Notes: generated by a model from the sequence alone, not told the origin. Counted from the stretch's first letter, positions 10,464 through 23,662 are shown. The stretch is DNA of 64,000 nt from Nymphaea colorata (GCF_008831285.2 NC_045138.2:33536769-33600768), one strand, 5' to 3'. Numbers and translations are program-made.

Positions 10464-10638
10464 TGTTTTGTCAGCGTCACCTTGTCTATCGACACCCCAA
10501 AGAATCGACGAGAAGCTGCAAGAATTCGATGCCAAGCAACTTGACGTCGATGACAATCGACTTATGCCTCGACATATTCCTGTTTGGTTTGTTTCTCTTG
10601 CCTCTGTTTTCATGCCTTTGTTGCAATCACAATTAGGA

Positions 10639-12935
10639 GCTGCACTGGACATGATTTAAATGTAAAACAATGAGAATTAAGGTCAAGTGGTTGGTTTCCT
10701 AAGTCAAATATTGGAAGCTGAGAAAGGCAGCAACTGACCAATACATTGAATTAAATTTTACAGATCAAACAGGTCAAGAAAACCAAAACAGGACGACTTC
10801 CTGATTTATAAACAACACTAACAAACCAATGCCGTCATGTCTCGTGAAAGTGAAAAAATATAATTACAAGAACTTACATCAAATTTGAATGGTAACAGAC
10901 ATATTTTAAGGTATGGGAATCTTGTATTTAACTGCTTGAATTATGTATAAAAAAAAAAATCTAAACGAAGCACTTCTATTCAAGCTAGTTCTTCTTAAAC
11001 AACGAGAACGGAAGACATGCTTGGCAAAAAACCACCGTTATAGCTCAATAGCGGCGACAGAGACTACCGGTATTTGTCTATACCGGTGCGTTTCTCCGAC
11101 GCTATACCTACTTATACCGATGATGGTTTCCCCCGCTAAATCACGCTTTTACCGGTGTTACTTGTCGCCGTTGGAAGTTTTCACCGCTGTAGACCTATAA
11201 CGGTGATATCTGCCACCGCTATACGTAGTTAAAACTGATCGCCCACACCGACCGAAAATACAGCCGGTGTTATTTGGAGAGCACACCCCCCCATACGTGA
11301 AGCGAGCACCACAACCCTGGCAGACACACTAGGTGTGCACCTAAGGTGCCAGCCTAACTCTCAGCTCTTTCTCTCTCTCCCTCCGTCTTGTGATTTAACC
11401 CTTACATCTTTGATGCTTAAACAAATTTATCTGTTTAATAAACTGTTTATGAAAAATGGACTTGACATTTTGATTTCTGCACTGAAGGCACTTGCACTCT
11501 TGACTTCCTAATCTGGGATAGTTTGTCACTGTAATTGCCTTCATTGTTCGAAAGCTGCAGTCACGTTATTTCCTATTTCAATTGTTCAATTTACTTTACC
11601 ATTAAAGTTGCGATTATTTAAGTTTGTAGAATCTTGATAAGTTACCTCTACCTGACAAATGCAAAGCGCCTGGAGGAATTCATGTCGAACATGGGTTTTT
11701 CTGCGGGTGTTTTTCCTAATATGATTGCACAGAAATGAAGGAAATGTTTTGAGGAATCGACCTAAGTTTGATGCTTGAAATCTTGGATGCCTGTGGTATT
11801 GCCAACCTGATCATTCTGCAGCCAATGGAAGTTGGGACTTGCTTCTGAGGTTCCTGAGATATCCTTCACAGCAAAAGTGCGCACGAGCAATCCAACAACA
11901 ACCACCTTCACCTTTGGCAGCTATATCATTGCCATTCTTCATATCGTTGTTCAGAAGCATCTTGGTGTTTGCATGAAAAAACTCCATCAAAATTAATTCC
12001 CCTCTAGGAAACAGAAAGGTCCCTGAAACAGATAGATTATGGACCTCAAACCAAACATATAGTGACCAAGAACCACAGAGATTTTTACAGAGACCAACAT
12101 GAGTATGTCTAATATTTGAACAGTTAACCTAGAGTTTATGTTACCATGTACGCACAATCCTCATGAACGAAGTTCTGCTAGGAAACCTAATAAGGATTAA
12201 GCCAGTGGACTTAACCACCCATAACCACCCAGATTTTCAGTCCCTTTTGTACATATCTCTAAATCTCACTCAGGGCCAAAACCCATCATTGATAAGCAAA
12301 ATACATCAATTGCAACCACAATCAAAGAATGGAAGTTGCGATACTGTTTGATTCTAGAATGTCTCAATCGAAATAGAACCACCAACATAACTGGATGGTT
12401 TTAAGACATATTACAGCCAAACGCAACTAGCTGCATCAATTGGATTATGATGGCCTATTCAGTGAGCATCGTCAACTTATGGATTAACAACAATTTTTTT
12501 CCAAAATCAAAGCCAGAACCTTACCAAGAGTAACATTATCCACGAGTTAATGTAAATGAATTACGAAACAAGATCATTGGTAAATTCTCACGCATCCTTC
12601 CAACTTCATCTTTCCTCAATGTTATACATAACACATAACTGCAAATGATCAGAGAGCTTGCATGATCAGAAATGGACCCCATGTTTTTTTTTTCCCCTTA
12701 CAGGGCTGCACATGGATCTAGAAGCAACTATGGTACAGGAAACGTCCCATGAACAAAATCAATGCATCATCTATCAAATGGATAAATAGAATAGGCAGTC
12801 TACTTTGATCTACGATTTCAAAATTGCAAAAACCTTGTCATTGTAAACAAAGATTCATGAATAGAAAAAAAGTTGAAAACAAATGCAACTGAACCCACCG
12901 GGTTCTGGTTCGTGATAGTTGATTGAGCTGCGGTT
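10639..12935. repeat. Segmental duplicate: spacer block D, copy 1 (5' part)
   Basis: From CTGCACTGGACATGATTTAA onward this stretch aligns by eye with 18,592-21,830. Shared marks include GTCAAGTGGTTGGTTTCC, the GCCGTCATGT region, the ACCGGTATA-rich segment, the GGTGCCAGCCTAACTCTC region and AACCTTACCAAGAG. No intact gene is found in it. Small ORFs are not shared in frame between the copies, which argues against coding. Confidence 0.85.
11030..11275. repeat. Cluster of short ACCGGTATA / CGGTG motifs, transposon-end-like
   Basis: Short, degenerate, both-strand motifs recur: ACCGTTATAG, ACCGGTATTTG, TATACCGGTG, TATACCGATGA, ACCGGTGTTA, CACCGCTGTAG, ATAACGGTGAT, CACCGCTATAC and GCCGGTGTTA. The same cluster occurs at 19,975-20,222. 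Dense direct and inverted subterminal motifs are typical of CACTA-type DNA transposon ends, but no CACTA terminus with a 3-bp target duplication could be fixed here. Confidence 0.5.
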
Positions 12936-12939
12936 CAGT

Positions 12940-14040
12940 GCAATTACTTCAGAAAATCATTAGACAAATGATAAAATCATAAAAGTAACACAAAGACAAC
13001 TGAAAATAAGGCCTTAGCTGAATAGCTATGCACAACAGCATAACATTTATTCACCAAACATTAATCTCACGTCTATAAATAAGAAATACTAACTATTATT
13101 AACTTATAGTGCAATGCTTATTAACCCCTTTTATGGAAACAAAACATCAAACTAAAAAATCAGTCCTCAGCCGAACAGCTATGCACAAAACATGGATTCC
13201 AGAGAAACTAAAAAAAAAAAAAATCAGAAATACACATAACGCATTAACTATTCCATGGCATAGAAAATCCAGAAACAAAAACTAAAGAGTTTCTAATGGA
13301 CAGAATGCATAGCTCTGTTTCTAACGGACAGAGTTTCTGACGGGACAGAACACATAGCTAAAAACAAAAAACAAAAAACAAAACAACCAACAAAATGCCA
13401 AGGCACAATAAACAAAAAAATCCAACATAAATAGACTGAAAAATCCAATGCAAATAGACTTAACATCATAAACCTTTCATCTTAAAAAAATCATAATTCA
13501 TAAATGATAAAATCATAAAAGTAAAACAAAGACAACTGAAAATAAGGCCTTAGCTGAATAGCTAGGCACAACAGCATAATATTTATTCACCAAACATTGA
13601 ATCTCACGTCTATAAATTATAAAATACTAACTATTATTAAGTTATAGAATAATACTATACAAACCCCTTCTATGGAAAAAAAACATCAAACTAAAACATC
13701 AGTCTTCAGCCGAAGAACTATGTACAAAACATGGATTCCACATAAAAAAAAAAAATCAGAAATACACGTATAATTAAAAAAATTATAAAGTTCGAAATAC
13801 TAACTATTATTAAGTCATAGTGTAATACTAATTAACCCCCTCTATGGAAACGAAACATCAAACAAAAAAATCAGTCTTCAGCCAAATAGCAATGCACAAA
13901 ACATGGATCCAACAGAAAAGAAAAAAAAAATCAGAAATACACGTAAGGTATTAAGTATTAACTATTCTATGGCACAGAAAATCCAAAAACAAAAACCAAA
14001 GAGTTTCTAACGGACAGAATGCATAACTCAGTTAATACTG
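12940..14040. repeat. Second copy of the roughly 540-bp non-coding tandem array (two units)
   Basis: The landmark GAATAGCTATGCACAACAGC appears near 13,020 and, as GAATAGCTAGGCACAACAGC, near 13,557, with the same order of internal marks as the 3.2-6.4 kb array. A shortened third unit follows from about 13,790. The first unit has the uninterrupted AACAGCATAACATTT sequence, i.e. no MITE. The preceding CAGTGCAATTACTTCAG also matches the left edge of the first array near 3,157. Confidence 0.87.
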
Positions 14041-14402
14041 AAACAGATAGATTATGGACCTCAAACCAAACATATAGGTTCTGGTCTTCAAGCTGCACAG
14101 CTGCATTTTTCACACATCCTCCACTCATCTCCTTTCTTAAGAACATCGGCTGCACTTCCATTCTCATCCCCATCTTTAGGCATATTATTTCTATGTTCAA
14201 AAATAGTGCATAAAGATTGCTATATCCGTGAAGGAATCCCAAGCATAGGATAAATTTAGCTCTTACTGTATAATGCATACCAAAAGAAGTCAATCAGCAG
14301 CACATTTGATGAAGGATTTCTACATGGTTACTCGTTTGGAAAACTATGTCTACTACACAATTCAAAGACCGAGCTACAGAATATCAATCTTTAATATTAT
14401 AC

Positions 14403-14528
14403 CTCTTCTGTGACGACGCCATTTTGGACAAAGTATTGACAGCCATTGATAGGCCAGCCTCCATCACAGCCACCTCCACACATAGACCCACAACATGCAA
14501 GAATATTGTTAACTGACAGTGAGGTGCT
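14403..14528 (-). pseudogene. Isolated cathepsin B-like cysteine protease exon
   Basis: On the minus strand a TTTTCCTGTAG acceptor opens 42 uninterrupted codons that end at GAAGAG|GTATAA, a plausible donor. The frame reads [33 protein letters not shown], the region after the active-site segment of plant papain-type (C1A) cathepsin B-like proteases. Known members have SVNDLLACCG and end this exon in VVTEE. The exon with the catalytic Cys (CGSCWAF) and later exons with His and Asn were not found nearby, so this is a stranded fragment. It lies in block D and has a near-identical partner at 23,160-23,285. Confidence 0.82.
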
Positions 14529-14832
14529 CTACAGGAAAAGACAACTGTAGTTAGTAAACCGAACAAAAAAATAAGGACCAAAACTGTGGCGGCAAAAGCG
14601 AGTGGCTCGATTCTCATTCAATTGTTGATTTTCCTAAATCCGATCCTTAAAAACCAGAGCAAGTCAAGGTCGGAACCCTAGGCACATCCCCACAACAATC
14701 ATGCACACTACAAGAAGACCAAGTAGAACGAAAATCAAAACCCTTGTGATTGCTTTTAAGATCAAACTCTCTTCCCCGTCAGATATTGAATTAGAACTTT
14801 CCTATTTCAATTGTCCCAACCCAGCTGTCTTG

Positions 14833-14903
14833 AGGTCATAGTCCTTGAGATTGTGAGTGGGCAGAGGATGACAAGGCCAAGGTTCCAAGACATCGAGCAT
14901 CCC
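14833..14903 (+). pseudogene. RLK kinase exon-6 fragment
   Basis: The bases read [13 protein letters not shown], then an inserted PR pair, then FQDIEHP, matching exon 6 of genes 2 and 3 ([21 protein letters not shown]). The first half of the exon ([14 protein letters not shown]) and the donor are missing. The same fragment stands at 23,592-23,662. It lies against the first ribosomal-protein repeat in the opposite orientation, so the two were joined by rearrangement. Confidence 0.85.
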
Positions 14904-14904
14904 A

Positions 14905-16285
14905 GCCCGAGAAACCCTAACTTACTTTTCTCCTGTTTGAGGTAGCCATCCCCGACTTTAACATGAGCGTCTAGAGACAAAGAAGTTATCGACTGTGATC
15001 ACGTACTGGCTCATCCGTCTAAGGAACGCATTAAGGAAGAACCAATGGGGGAAAAAGAAAGGGAGCACCGCTCAAGGGCAGACAGTCTGAATCCGTTGAT
15101 GCACAAAAGCGCCATATCCTGCATCAACGATTTCCATAATCACCACAAGAATAAGAAAGAAATCTGTTAAATTTCCCATGTTTGAATTATCCAGAAATCC
15201 AATGAAAAACGCAAAATAAAAAAATAAACACTGTTGAAACCTGCCCTAGAAATCCTAACTCACCTTTCCCCTGTTCGACGTAGCCATCCCCGACTATAAC
15301 ACGACCGTCTGGAGGCGACGCTCAAAGAAGTTATGACTGTGAGCGCGTATTGGCTCATCCGCCTAAGGAAGGCATTAGGGAAGAACCAATGAGGGAAAAA
15401 AAGAAGGAGCACCGCTCAAGAGCAGAGCGCGAATCCGATGATGCACAAAAACATCAGATCCGCATCAGAGATTTCCAAAAGCACCACAAGAATAAGAAAG
15501 AAATCTTGAAAACTTGCCATGTTCCAAATATCCAAAATCCAATAAAAAACACAAAAAAACATAAAAATAAACACTCTGGAAACCCGCCCCAGAAACCGTA
15601 ACTCACCTTTCTCCCGTTCGACGTAGCCATCCCCGGATTTAACACGAGCGTCAGGAGGCGACGCTCAAAGAAAGTTATCGACTGTGAGCACGTACTGGCT
15701 CATCCACCTGAGGAAGGCATTTGGGAAGAACCAATGAGGGAAAAGGAGAGGGAGCACCGCTCAAGGGCAGAGTGCGAATCCAATGATGCACAAAAACTCC
15801 AGATCCTGCGTCAGAGATTTTCAAAAGCACCAAGAAAATAAAAAAAGAAATCCTTAAACTTTCTCTGCTCGAAGTATCCAAAATGAATCCAATAAGGAGT
15901 GCAAGATGTGAAATAGACGCTGTCGAAACTCGCCCAGAAACCCTAACTCACCTTTTTCCTGTTCAACGTAGCCATCCCCGACCTTAGCACAAGCGTCTTG
16001 AGGCAACACCCAAAGAAGTTGTCGACTGTGAGCGCTAGGACATAACCAAGCGTGTTCTGGCCATCATCGAAAAGCCCATACTGGTTCATCCGGCTAAGGA
16101 GGGAATCAGGGATGAACCCTTACCCTTCGTGTCCATGTTGGGGGGAGAGAGAGAGGGCACCGCCCAAGGGGAGAGCGCAAAGCGTTTCATTGATTTACCG
16201 CCTGAAATCAGAAAGATCTTCGGTTTGAATAAACAAAGACTCCCAACTTTCAAAAACAAATATTTTGATGCTTAGTTAGCAAAGT
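14905..16285 (-). pseudogene. Ribosomal protein S9 (uS4) exon fragment in four tandem units
   Basis: Four units with landmarks GTAGCCATCCC at 14,942, 15,280, 15,623 and 15,968 (periods 338, 343 and 345 bp). On the minus strand the last unit, from an acceptor near 16,100, reads RMNQYGLFDDGQNTLG, YVLALTVDNFF and LKTLVLRSGMA before an AAG|GTGAGT donor. Cytosolic 40S protein S9 has [26 protein letters not shown]...TLVFKSGMA. The other three units lost the GLFDDGQNTLG part and are frameshifted. Intron-like sequence fills the rest of each unit. None can encode S9. The block recurs with three units at 23,690-24,690. Confidence 0.83.
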
Positions 16286-16463
16286 AATTCACAAACAACT
16301 GCACATAAGGACATAGTCCATTTAGCTGGAATGTGCCAAAACGGCCTTTAAGTATAAGGATACAATTCCTGCAGTACAAGTTCACCTGCATCTATATGTA
16401 TCAATCTGCCCCGTTGATTTCCGATGCAAAGATCAGTTTTAAGTGGGTGCCAAATTTTGTTAC

Positions 16464-16552
16464 CTTGAACGCGTTTCAGGTACTTTTCCACTCTTTCCCG
16501 GCAGCCGTTGCAGCAGCCGATGTTGGCTTCAATCTCCCACTTCTGCGACAAG
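16464..16552 (-). pseudogene. Heavy-metal-associated (HMA) domain-like exon fragment
   Basis: On the minus strand a pyrimidine-rich acceptor (CTTGTCGCAG) opens at 16,552 and a donor CAAG|GTAACA closes at 16,464. Between them the frame reads KWEIEANIGCCNGCRERV then EKYLKRVQG. The beta-strand, CxxC and helix pattern resembles the HMA domain of plant metal-binding/HIPP proteins (the C-N-G-C pair being the metal site). No further exons were recognised. It lies at the edge of block D copy 1 and is absent from copy 2. The family call rests on pattern only. Confidence 0.45.
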
Positions 16553-16983
16553 TTGAAAGAAGAAGATGATATATATGAGAATTGCAGCACAGGCCTAGCT
16601 AGCTATTAGAAGAACCAACAGAGAATGCTGGCATCCGGGAGATGAAGAAGAAGATGAAGAAGAGTGGAAGGCAGAGGATGTGTACCATTTTTCCAGAAGT
16701 CGATGCAGTACCAGAGAAGATCGTCCGATGAGGGGGTGATTTGGTGGGGGTTGTCAGTTATTACTTTCGCTCCAAGGAACGTCGACTTTTTGAAGGAAAG
16801 AGAGAGATCAGGTTCAGCCTGAATAAAGCGGTACAGGAATGCTTTTCTTTAATTTAAACTATGTGCAAATATAAGCACATACTAACAAGTACCAAGCATA
16901 TAAGTGCAACACCAATCAAGTCAACCACACACCATATCAACCAACATTAATTGTTGTACAAGGCCCATATAGGTTCAGATGGT
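16553..16983. other. Short intergenic stretch, no gene
   Basis: A GAAGAAGAAGATGAAGAA purine run lies near 16,645. Nothing else is recognised up to the start of pseudogene psi-B. Confidence 0.4.
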
Positions 16984-18591
<1,608 letters not shown>

Positions 18592-21500
18592 CTGCACTGG
18601 GACATGATTTAAATGTAAAACAATGAGAATTAAGGTCAAGTGGTTGGTTTCCTAAGTCAAATATTGGAAGCTGAGAAAGGCAGCGACGGACCAATACACT
18701 GAATTAAATTTTACACATCAAACAAGTTAAGAAAACCAAAACAGGACTGCTTTCTGTCCATAATAAGTCCTAAAGTTAGTTACCATGTCTATTTCATAAA
18801 CAAAAAACGGTTTAATCAACTGATAATATAACAAGCGAGAAGCATGTCCTACAAGTTTTGCCAAGTTCACAACTGTTGATTTTGAAGATCGAAAAGAACC
18901 TATATTAGTCACTTGATGAATATTGTGCATACTCTTTCCCTTCTAATAATGCCAGAGTAAGAGTTCATTTAATCTTTGAATCTGCAAATCATGTGCAGAT
19001 CCAGATAACAGGTTCCATTCATGAAGCAAACGGTACCTTTGAAATGCCTTCAATCTCGAATCGGAATGGCACTATACAACAAGTTGAAGTCCAGTCCAGT
19101 CAGCAATGATCCTGCTTGTGTGCTTGACGCTTTCGATCATGACTGATTAGTCATAGAAACTTGATCACCTCGAAGCATCCCCAGTAACCATATTGACAAC
19201 ACTCTTCTTATTGCACCTTACACCAGTATCAACCGAACTAACATATGACAATAGATTCAGCAGAAGAAAGTACGGCAGCACCAGTAAAGATGCGTAAATT
19301 ACATTGTGAAAATGCTGGGTTGCATCTTAAATCTCCCCTGAGTTAAGACTCATGCGAACTTCGGAAACAAGAGATTTTTACATTTATTGTTCTCACATCA
19401 ACAATTTGCCTGAATCATGACTGTAAACTAATGAGACCCTGAAATCTGAAGTCGAGAACGACAAACGCCCTTTATCATTGGAAAATCTGCTTTTAAAGAC
19501 AAGATTTTACACCGGTCCTGTTTGGAAAGAAGATCTAGTGTTACACGATGTTACAAGGCTCGTTTATTCACTTATTACTTAACTGTCAGCATAATTTGAC
19601 TTGAACGTCAATGCAATTACTTCAGACAGATCTGCACTCCCACGATCAATTAAATACCAGATGCAACGTTTGTTTTCTCCTGATTAAATTTAGATGCAAC
19701 CGATGGTAAATTTCTTTAAATATTTTGGCACACCTATAACTGATCCCATAGGCTTCCCTGATTTCTAAACAATACTGACAGACCCACGCCGTCATGTATC
19801 GTGAATCTGAAAAATATAAATATACACCAAATTTGAATGGTAACAGGCATATTATAAGGTATGGGAATCTTGTATTTAACTGTTTGAATTATATAGAAAA
19901 AAAGGTTAAACGAAGCACTTCAAATTTAAGCTGGTTCTTGTTGTACAACAAGAAGGGAAGATATGCTTACCAAACAACCACCGCTATAGCTCAATAGTGG
20001 CGACGAAGACAACCGGTATTTGTCTATACCGGTGCTTGTTTCCGACGCTATAGCCACTTATACCGATGACATTATTCCCCGCTAGATCAACTTCTACCGG
20101 TGCTGTTTGTCGCCGTTGGAAACCTTCACCGCTGTAGCCCTATAACGGTGATTTTTGCCACCGGTATACATTATTGTAACTAATCATGAAAACCAGCCGA
20201 AAATACAGCCGGTTATTTGGAGCGCACGCCCAAGACCGCGAAGCGTGCACAACCCTGGCAGACACACTAGGCATGCACCTAAGATGCCGGCCTAACTCTC
20301 AGCTCTCTCACTCTCTATCAGTCTCCGTCTTGTGATTTTTAACACTAACAGCTTTGAGGGTTAAACAAATTTATCTGTCTAATAAACTGTTTGTTTATTA
20401 AGAATCCACTTCACATTTTGATTTCTGCACCGGCACTCTTGACTTCCTAATATGAGCTAGTTTGTCATTCTAATTGCCTTCATTGTTCGAAAGTTGCAGT
20501 CCACGTTATTTCCTATTTCAGTTGTTCAATTTCCTTTAGCATTGAAATTACGATTATTTAAGTTTGTAGAATCTTGATCAGTTACCCTCTACCTGACAAA
20601 TGCAAGGCGCTTGGAGGAATTCATGTCGAACACGGGATTTTCTGCGGGTGTTTCTCGTAATATGATTGCACAGAAATGTTTTGAGGAATCGACCTCAGTT
20701 TGATGCTTGAAATCTTGGATGCCAGTGGTATACCTGATCATTCAGCAATGCTTTTGAGGTTCCTGAGATATCCTTCACAGCAAAAGCGCGCACGATCAAT
20801 CCAACAACCACCATTCACCTTTGGTAGCTATATCATTGCATTCTTCATATTGCTGTCCAGAAGCATGTTTGCACGAAAAAACTCCATCAAAATTAATTCC
20901 CCTCTAGGAAACAGAAAGGTCCCTGCGACAGATAGATTATGGATCTCAAACCAAACATATAGTGACCATGAACCACATAGATTTTTACAGAGACCAACAT
21001 GAGTATGTCTAATATTTAAACAGTTTAACCTATAGCTTAAAATGTGAACTAAGAACAGACTAAAGAATACAAGCCTGGTTTATGTTACCATGTACGCACA
21101 ATCCTCATGAATGAAGTTCTGCTAGGAACCCGAATAAGATTAAGTAAGTCTGGCAGACTTAACCACCCAGATTTTCAATCCCTTTTGTACATATCTCTAA
21201 GTCTCACTCAGGGCCAAAACCCATCATTGATACGCAAAACACATCAATAGCAACCACAAACAAAGAATGGAACTTGCAATACTGTTGATTTTAGAATGTC
21301 TCAATGGAAATTAAGTCATATTATGGCCGAACACAACTAGCTGCATCAATTGGATTATGATGGCCTATTCAGTAAGCATCATCAACTTATGGACTAACAA
21401 CAATCTTTTTCAAAATCAAAGCCAGAACCTTACCAAGAGTAACATTGTCCACGAGTTAATGTAAATGAATTATGAAACAAGATCAATGGTAAATTCTCAC

Positions 21501-21830
21501 GCATCCTTCCAACTTCATCTTTCCTCAATGTTATAAATAACACATAACTATGGTACAGGAAACGTCACATGACCAAAAAATCAATGCATCATCTATCAAA
21601 TGGATAAATAGAATACGTAGTTTACCTTGATCTATGATTTCAAAATTGCAAAAACAAGAGATATCATAATTAAAAACTTAAACGTTAAACAGACAATTTT
21701 TGTATATATAAGAAAAAACCTAGCTATTGTAAACAGAGGTTCAAGAATTGAAAAAGTTGAAAACAAATGCAACTGAATCCGACCAGGTTTTGGTTCCTGA
21801 TAGTTTGATTGAGCTGTGGTTCAGCATCAA
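18592..21830. repeat. Segmental duplicate: spacer block D, copy 2 (5' part)
   Basis: Partner of 10,639-12,935. It begins at the same sequence (CTGCACTGGGACATGATTT) but carries about 900 bp more (18,760-19,740) that copy 1 lost. Within this extra part, 19,310-19,640 resembles 2,870-3,180. The ACCGGTATA motif cluster is at 19,975-20,222. No intact gene is present; the longest ORF (20,700-21,002) is not conserved in the other copies. Confidence 0.83.
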
Positions 21831-22884
21831 TCAATAAAATTTGGTTGATATTTAAGACACACATAAAACGTTGGCAAATTGCATAATTTAGGTTAGAACG
21901 ACCAGTAAAATTACTCCCAGTACTTAACAGTTATCGAAACAAATAAGTTCTTATTATGTATGATTACTCCTTGGAATCTTCAATAACTTAATCATAAAAT
22001 TTGAACTTCTATAAAATCTTTTATAAAAAATATAGACCCAAATAGACCCTGGAAGTTCTGTGCTAGTTTACATGAAGTCATCCTATATTTTACCTTCCGC
22101 TTTAAATGTGTAATTAATGTCTTTTAGGAAGCTTAACGTTCAAGCTTAAAAACTTTAAAGAACATCAAGTGAATTGGACAATTTGTTGGTTGGCAGATGA
22201 GCATCTTGGACATCAACAAGGCTAGTTTGGGGGTGACAGACAGCTTTGAAGGGCGGGCATCTTGGACTGTTCTTGGTGGACAAGCATCCTTCAAGCTTCT
22301 ATGTGTGTATGTATGTTACATGAATGGTTACATGATTGATTAGCTACTTATGATGAATTGGTTTTGAATTCTAGTATGAGTTATTAGTAGAGAAGTTCAC
22401 AAGCCAAGTTCGAGGGATAGAGAATCACTTTATAGTTTATACTCACTGGTTAACATGGTATATCTAATACAATTTGTAGCACATAAGATTGTAGAAAAAA
22501 AAGGAAAAAGAAAAACAGAAGGAAGGCTTCAGCTGAGAAATCTATATTGCAGCTGGTTGACTTTGGTTATTTTAGCATATATCAGTTCCTTTTCTTATTT
22601 TTTTTGCTTTTTTTATAATTTCAAATGAAGAAATTCTCTCTCAACACAAAGCCGAAACCAACACCAGAGGATGAATTCCAAGAATCAAATGTAAAATTTG
22701 GTTGAACTTTCAATGAACAGGCAACGAGGGTTTTTTTTGGCCGGGCATCTTCAACCTTCTTCCTTTCCATTCTTTGGCTTAGCTTTTAGCTTGAGCCTTG
22801 TTGTACTTTTGGAAATACCGATGTGAGTGGAGGATGTGTGAAAAATGCAGCTGTGCAGCTTGAAGACCAGAACCTATCCTCTCA
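21831..22884. other. Copy-2-specific stretch, no gene recognised
   Basis: This replaces the tandem array that copy 1 has at the same place (12,940-14,040). It is AT-rich with scattered homopolymers, and no ORF or repeat family was recognised. Confidence 0.5.
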
Positions 22885-23159
22885 TCTCCTTTCTTAAGAA
22901 CATCGGCTGCACTTCCATTCTCATCCCCATCTTTAGGCATATTATTTCTATGTTCAAAAATAGTGCATAAAGATTGCTATATCCGTGAAGGAATCCCAAG
23001 CATAGGATAAATTTAGCTCTTACTGTATAATGCATACCAAAAGAAGTCAATCAGCAGCACATTTGATGAAGGATTTCTACATGGTTACTCGTTTGGGAAA
23101 CTATGTCTACTACACAATTCAAAGACCGAGCTACAGAATATCAATCTTTAATATTATAC

Positions 23160-23285
23160 CTCTTCTGTGACGACGCCATTTTGGACAAAGTATTGACAGC
23201 CATTGATAGGTCAGCCTCCATCACAGCCACCTCCACACATAGACCCACAACATGCAAGAATATTGTTAACTGACAGTGAGGTGCT
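23160..23285 (-). pseudogene. Second copy of the cathepsin B-like exon
   Basis: The same 42-codon exon as at 14,403-14,528 with identical splice-site bases, again open in the [12 protein letters not shown] frame. One base differs in the middle (TGGCCTATCAA versus TGACCTATCAA on the minus strand), changing the W-P-I codons. No other protease exons are present. Confidence 0.8.
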
Positions 23286-23591
23286 CTACAGGAAAAGACA
23301 ACTGTAGTTAGTAAACCGAACAAAAAAAATAAGGACCAAAACTGTGGCGGCAAAAGCGAGTGGCTCGATTCTCATTCAATTGTTGATTTTCCTAAATCCG
23401 ATCCTTAAAAACCAGAGCAAGTCAAGGTCGGAACCCTAGGCACATCCCCACAACAATCATGCACACTACAAGAAGACCAAGTAGAACGAAAATCAAAACC
23501 CTTGTGATTGCTTTTAAGATCAAACTCTCTTCCCCGTCTGATATTGAATTAGAACTTTCCTATTTCAATTGTCCCAACCCAGCTGTCTTGA

Positions 23592-23662
23592 GGTCATAGT
23601 CCTTGAGATTGTGAGTGGGCAGAGGATGACAAGGCCAAGGTTCCAAGACATCGAGCATCCCA
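23592..23662 (+). pseudogene. Second copy of the RLK exon-6 fragment
   Basis: Duplicate of 14,833-14,903, reading [13 protein letters not shown] and FQDIEHP with the same PR insertion. It carries no splice sites and no first half. Confidence 0.85.

Larger units (their letters stand above)
10172..10470 (+). other. Nuclear insertion of mitochondrial DNA (NUMT)
   Basis: Immediately after the RLK motif MPN (codons end at about 10,171) the sequence changes to plant mitochondrial type: a leader ending GAAAAGAAAGACAAACC, a nearly complete mitochondrial 5S rRNA (10,234-10,350), and a mitochondrial-type tRNA-Pro with a deletion (10,403-10,463). The right end is uncertain. The sequence to about 10,640 reads like coding DNA in one frame (a segment containing RHIPVWFVSLASVF) but I do not recognise it, and it could be more mitochondrial DNA. 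Confidence 0.8.

Noticed and set aside
14384-14617. 77-codon minus-strand ORF with a hydrophobic start as a membrane protein
   Set aside because: The true signal is in another frame (cathepsin B-like exon with splice borders); the hydrophobic part is the preceding intron.
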